From: Sesamum alatum
Lineage: Eukaryota > Streptophyta > Magnoliopsida > Lamiales > Pedaliaceae
NCBI GenBank assembly: GCA_034509735.1
Contig: JACGWO010000002.1
Span: 21,747,636-21,811,635 of the forward strand
Direction of reading: 5' to 3'
DNA: 64,000 nt
The position numbers were made by a program, and so were the translations under genes. Below the pieces are notes generated by a model. It did not search any database. It was not told the origin of the DNA and saw nothing but the letters and a program-made list of their open reading frames with translations. Each line of letters begins with the position of its first letter. Positions within the stretch are counted from its first letter, which is position 1. This document shows, in pieces, positions 59,803-64,000 of the stretch.

Positions 59803-60042
59803 GGGCCTATTGTTTGTGTTTTCATTTTCAGTTTTCAGTGAAAATATGTATTTTCAGTTTTGTATAGGTTTTTGTGTGAAATGATAAGTTTGGATTAGTT
59901 TAATGAGATTGTGATTTATATTGAACTATGGTGTCAACTCGATATGTTTTCAATAAGAAGATGTATGCACAAATATGTTTTTCACTTTAATTACCGTTTC
60001 AAAACTGAAAAACTGTAAATGAAAACACAAACAAACAGGCCC
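59803..60042 (-). mobile_element. Small inverted-repeat element (MITE-like), copy 2, inverted
   Basis: It runs from GGGCCTATTGTTTGTGTTTT to AACAAACAGGCCC. It is the same 240-bp length as copy 1 and in opposite orientation, 311 bp away. Confidence 0.75.
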
Positions 60043-61678
60043 AAGTGTCTAAGCACAGAATACTAGAGCCCCTAGGTGGCCTAGTCTAAGACTAAATGGG
60101 GGCTTGGGCTTGTGAGATTTAAGTTCGGGATGACCGTGATAGAGCAATGTTGAAAGAGATCCTTGTATCCACCAGAAGTAAGTGTTGGAAGAATTATGTC
60201 TTGAGTATTTGACAATGATCAAGGTGCTACTTTGTGATACTGTATTTGAAGCAATTAAAAGATAATTCTGGATTCCTTCTTATGTATTGCATCACACTGG
60301 GATCTGGCATTTTAAATATAGAGGTATTTACTAGTATTTGATCATGATCCCTTTTTGAGTCTGCAGCTCTGGTTCCATCACTGTTTGTGCCTCCTGTCTG
60401 CTCTGACACTTGCTAAGCTACCAAACCCGGCTCCATCATATGACATTGAGTTGACTAAGAGCATTTCCTTAATGCACCTGTCTGTGAAAAAGTTTATGTT
60501 TGGATGTTACTTGCTTAGTGTGAAAGAAAACCAACTTGAGTAAATTCCTTAATGTGCAGATCTGGGTCTGCTCGCTCTAATGATTGGCTTTTGTTACTAG
60601 GGATGAACCAAGCTGAAAAAGGATGTGCAATGGGTTACTTTTATCTGGAGAGAAAGGGAGAACTGACCTAATAAAGAAGAAACTAAAAGAGTTGACTGAA
60701 CAACCTCTGAAGCATGATACTTTGTATGCCCCTAAATTCAAACTGGACTCATACTTGCAAGCCATTTTTTTGGCACCAACTCCTTTGACAACTGTCTGCT
60801 GCTTTTCCTGGCCCGTTAGAAGACATCTATCTAATTTAGTAGCCATAATATTTCGCTTGTCACCCTCTTAAGATGATTGGTGCTTTTGCTGGCCTATAAC
60901 AGGACATTGTTAAGTTTGTGATTGTATACTATTAATTTCGGTATTTGAATTGCATGTCTAATCTAAGCTACCAGTTGCAGATTGTATTTGTTTTTCTAAC
61001 TTGTCTGACTGCTAATGACCAGGAGTATTGGCATTTGAGGCAAATGACTAGATATACGTTGCATGTTAGATTATAAAGGTTGCAATCAATTTAATTGATT
61101 TTCAATGTAGAAATAAATTGAACTTTGATAAGCAAGTGAAGATACTTGTCCACATTTAATCAATCTTGGTAGCAAATTTTACTACATTTTCATAGTTTCT
61201 CCTTTTCTTCTATTCTCAACATCCATTGCTTAATAAAGCACTTGTTTAACTAGTAATAGACTAAACAGTTCTCTTTTGCACAAGAAAGTGTGTGTATGTG
61301 ATGCTCGTCTTTATACTAATCCTTAAAGTGTAATCCTTAACAACAAATGCATAATTGTGATTCTAGTATTGTTGTGTTATTACAAAGTTCCAATCACTAT
61401 TAATGTAGAGCATCTAATATTTGAATGATAATTGCACTTCTAGTGTTAGTGTTGACTTTGATTCTAAAAACGCTTAGCGTGGTTAAACAAATAAACTTTG
61501 AACTTAAAGTATGTGTATTTATGTTGATAAAAATATTTCAATCTAGAGTGGTTGGAGCAGAGGTGAACCGCAATTGACACCCCTAATTTGAAGCTGGTGT
61601 CACTCCTTTGCTTGTTAATTATATTACTGCATTTGTAACTTTTGTCTCAGTATTAATTTTCTGAATACCCCTTAATAG

Positions 61679-61882
61679 GTTATTCCTTTCTCAAGGGGAA
61701 GCGCCTGGGAGCAAACTCCACCAGATTTAGCATCATACTTGTACAAGAATCGAATTGTGTACTTGGGGATGTCTCTAGTTCCATCTGTCACCGAACTGAT
61801 ACTAGCAGAATTTCTTTACCTTCAGTATGAAGATGAGGAAAAACCAATTTACCTTTACGTCAATTCCACGGGGACGACCAAG
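61679..61882 (+). CDS. CLPR4: CLPR4 exon 2
   Basis: Exactly 68 codons from VIPFSRGSAWEQTPPDLASYLYKNR to YVNSTGTTK, phase 0 at both ends (TTAATAG|GTT and AAG|GTTAGA). It covers the N-terminal part of the ClpP fold: RIVYLGMSLVPSVTELILAEFLYLQ is the strand and helix by which ClpP-family subunits pack in the ring, and EKPIYLYVNSTG is the ridge strand (YLYINSPGG in ClpP). The SPGG loop of ClpP is altered to STGTTK, as known for ClpR4. Confidence 0.94.
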
Positions 61883-62999
61883 GTTAGAGTTTATTATTTT
61901 TGCATAAATATATACCGACAGTGAAACATTTTGCTCCTCTTTTTCAGATATCAGCATCATTTAGTTTTTCATGGCAAAGAAGACAGGATTTGTGTGATGT
62001 AACACATCCGGCCCATTATGAACACATGACAACAAACATGTCCATGCCTATACATAGATGCATGAAATTGCCAAAAGTTTACAAAAGATTCCTTTAATCT
62101 ACTGGTGCTGAACAAGCAATTGGTTGGGCTGTGATTATTAGAATGAAATTGGAAACAAGCCCGCTCATTCGCAGAAATTAATGCCAGTCTAAACTTCTGT
62201 TATTGGTGAATTATGAAGAACTTTCTTTTTATGGTATATATCATCATGTAATATATTGTGCATTTCTATATGATTGTCCTTTAGAAGCTTTCCATGCAAC
62301 TATTATTTTTTGCTACCCTCCTTCTGTAGTGATATACGCATAGGGTCTGAGGATTTAACCTGTTCAGTTGGCTATGCAATTGTATGTATTTGTGTTAGAG
62401 AGAGACTGGTTATTTTGCATGTGAACTAGGCTGGATCTGGCATACATTGAAAATGGTCAAGTATACTCAGACGTGTGTGGAGCTTCTTTGATATTCAGTA
62501 TGCCTTTAACTAGAAAGCATCTGGTAGTCAACATTGTGACAGCAAACTTATTTAGCATATACATAGTGAGAAATTTTAATGATTTAGTTGATAATACTTG
62601 CCTGTAATGAGCTTTTCAGTATATGTTCCCTCTTCTCTTTTCCAGAACCTGAGTGGTTTTCTACATGCAAAATAAATTTTTCGGCAAGCCCTGAGTGCAA
62701 AGTCTACTCGTTTCATGTTTTTCAGTTATTCTGCATTATACATAATGATAGTTGCATTGTGTTTTATAATCTAGTCACAGAGCTCTCTGACTATAATAAT
62801 ATAAGGTTGTTCAGTTTGCTTCAGTATCATATTGTCCCTTTTCTCCAATGACGCTTCAGAGAATATATTATTTTGTTGCCGTAGTTCATGAACTGTATTT
62901 CCTATGTTGTTATTATGTGAATCATCTGCCAAGGAAAGAGCCAACAGATTTATATTCTACTGATTCATGTTTTCTTGCTATAATTTGTATATTTTGTAG
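61883..62999 (+). other. CLPR4: CLPR4 intron 2 (1117 bp)
   Basis: GTTAGA donor and TTTTGTAG acceptor. Reading through meets a stop after 13 codons (TGA at 61921). No other feature seen. Confidence 0.88.
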
Positions 63000-63055
63000 G
63001 GTGGGGAGAAGTTGGGCTATGAGACAGAAGCTTTTGCAATATATGATGTTATGAG
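63000..63055 (+). CDS. CLPR4: CLPR4 exon 3
   Basis: 56 bases encode GGEKLGYETEAFAIYDVM plus two bases of an Arg codon. The donor is GTTATA, weaker than usual but the only one that keeps the frame into exon 4 (AG|G gives Arg before YVKPP). The segment matches the ClpR4-type insertion with GEKLGY and the helix before the active-site region. Confidence 0.9.
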
Positions 63056-63477
63056 GTTATAAATCTTTAGCCATACCTCACCATGCTTTCTAAGTTTTTC
63101 CTAATTTTTGTGAGGTGTGAAAGGCCATGGAAAGCTAGTACATTGCATGATAGGGAAACCTAAGCAATCCTAATTTGTCAGACCTTGTGGCTGCATCGCA
63201 TGAAAGAAGAAAATTTTGTGCTAGGGATACTCTGCTGGAATAGAGAAAGTTGAGGCAAGATTGAGCAATTTCCTCGCCATCAACTGTCAAGTTTATTTAG
63301 CACTTTAACCAAGACAAAAACCCAATTTTGTAATTTTTATTCAACTATTGATCAAAGTTTTAACTGAAATACTGATCATAGAGGATGCTGGAATTTGAAG
63401 GAGAAGCACTCTCTTGGTTCTGCGGGACGGTTACGACATCTTACAGAAGTTTACAACTAATAATTAAAGTTTTGCAG

Positions 63478-63604
63478 GTATGTTAAACCACCAATTTTTA
63501 CACTGTGTGTTGGGAATGCATGGGGAGAAGCAGCACTCCTTCTCGCTGCTGGTGCAAAGGGGAATCGTTCTTCCTTACCCTCGTCAACAATCATGATAAA
63601 GCAG
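63478..63604 (+). CDS. CLPR4: CLPR4 exon 4 (former active site)
   Basis: It encodes YVKPPIFTLCVGNAWGEAALLLAAGAKGNR and SSLPSSTIMIKQ. In catalytic ClpP the serine lies in the CVG.AASMG segment and the histidine in MIHQP. Here the first reads CVGNAWGEA, with Gly at the serine position, and the second reads MIKQP. Both catalytic residues are lost, which is the defining property of ClpR proteins rather than a pseudogene sign. It ends in phase 0 at CAG|GTTGAT. Confidence 0.94.
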
Positions 63605-63799
63605 GTTGATTATTGAAGTATCTTAGAATAACTTGTCTGGCTTGCTTCCAGACAATACCTTCCATTGGTTTGAAATATAAGTATCTTAGAATAACTTTTC
63701 TTGAAATAGAAAAGCAGAAAAACAATGATACTTTTATTAGTTCTCTCATTTTTACTACTTGGTGGTATTTAATTCTGATAGTACGGTGTAATTTTGCAG
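63605..63799 (+). other. CLPR4: CLPR4 intron 4 (195 bp)
   Basis: GTTGAT donor and TTTTGCAG acceptor. It contains a direct repeat AAGTATCTTAGAATAACTT at about 63617 and 63679. Intron 3 (63056-63477, GTTATA to TTTGCAG) shows nothing notable. Confidence 0.85.
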
Positions 63800-63877
63800 C
63801 CAATCGCCAGGTTTCAGGGCCAGGCAACTGATGTAGAGCTTATGAGGAAAGAAGTTAGAAATGTGAAAGCTGAGTTG
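63800..63877 (+). CDS. CLPR4: CLPR4 exon 5; gene continues beyond the window
   Basis: 26 codons, PIARFQGQATDVELMRKEVRNVKAEL, match the handle helix region of the ClpP fold (QGQATDIE in ClpP). It ends at TTG|GTAAAG in phase 0. Reading on gives stops, so an intron starts here. The remaining C-terminal exon or exons lie after 64000. Confidence 0.9.
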
Positions 63878-64000
63878 GTAAAGTTGACAAATCATTTAAG
63901 CATTGTTTCACTCATTTAGTCCGAGGGATTCTACTGGAAAATTGGAAAGTTCTGTTAAATTTCGGAAGATCTGAACTTTTATAGTTTATTTTTTTTGTAT
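63878..64000 (+). other. CLPR4: CLPR4 intron 5, start
   Basis: From the GTAAAG donor to the window end. No acceptor is seen. Confidence 0.75.

Larger units (their letters stand above)
58566..61678 (+). other. CLPR4: CLPR4 intron 1 (3113 bp)
   Basis: GTACGC donor and TTAATAG acceptor. It contains two inverted 240-bp elements (59252-59491, 59803-60042). Short open frames near 60355-60870 look non-coding. Confidence 0.88.

Noticed and set aside
60355..60871. Possible alternative exons in CLPR4 intron 1
   Set aside because: Frames of 60-90 codons with no homology to the Clp family. Exon 1 joins exon 2 in phase without them.
63591..63831. Separate gene on the minus strand near the window end
   Set aside because: It overlaps CLPR4 exons 4-5 and intron 4 and is the shadow of a real coding region plus a direct repeat.

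Overview
The window is nuclear DNA of a flowering plant. It holds one spliced chloroplast-protein gene, long AT-rich introns, LTR retrotransposons primed by initiator tRNA-Met, a CACTA element and two small inverted-repeat elements. The retrotransposon sequences suggest a eudicot, but I cannot name the species.

Positions 1-55689 are a nested stack of LTR retrotransposons. I read the nesting from LTR ends, primer sites, polypurine tracts and five-base target duplications, and I give the elements letters. The oldest recognisable layer is N, a rearranged Ty1/copia relic (13225-13252, 50604-51109, 55579-55689). Three stacks sit in N. (1) On the left, D contains C, C contains B, and B contains A; only A (1-8453) still has a nearly full internal region. 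(2) In the middle, copia element E (13253-50598, duplication ACGAG) contains the Ty3/gypsy element F (14209-42244) in its 5' LTR and solo LTR M in its gag. F in turn contains solo LTRs H and G and a 16-kb block of copia elements I, J and L, and J contains solo LTR K. (3) On the right, solo LTR O (duplication CTTAA) contains solo LTR P (TTGTC).

No retrotransposon here looks able to move by itself. All carry stops, frameshifts, deletions or lost catalytic residues. Element I is the best preserved, with gag, protease and integrase in one frame broken by two nonsense codons. The copia LTRs fall into two main forms: about 2.0 kb ending CTTTCA, and about 2.23 kb ending CCTTCA. Both share a conserved core.

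A CACTA-type element (55690-56877, duplication CAT) and a possible Helitron (57656 to about 58215-58248) lie between the stack and the gene. The gene, from 58338 past the window end, is CLPR4, a non-catalytic subunit of the plastid Clp protease. Five exons are visible and the last part is missing. Its 3.1-kb first intron holds two 240-bp copies of one small element in opposite orientation.

Three patterns go beyond ordinary annotation. Many copia LTRs carry series of perfect palindromes whose arms (6-13 bp, up to 18 bp with one mismatch) are separated by exactly three bases, mostly TGG or TAG in the sense strand. Many also carry clusters of WRKY-type TTGAC(C/T) boxes just upstream of a TATA box. 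The leaders of five elements carry a pair of near-palindromic GTCTCACGAGTCGTGG motifs about 80 bp apart, and element E inserted exactly inside one of them.
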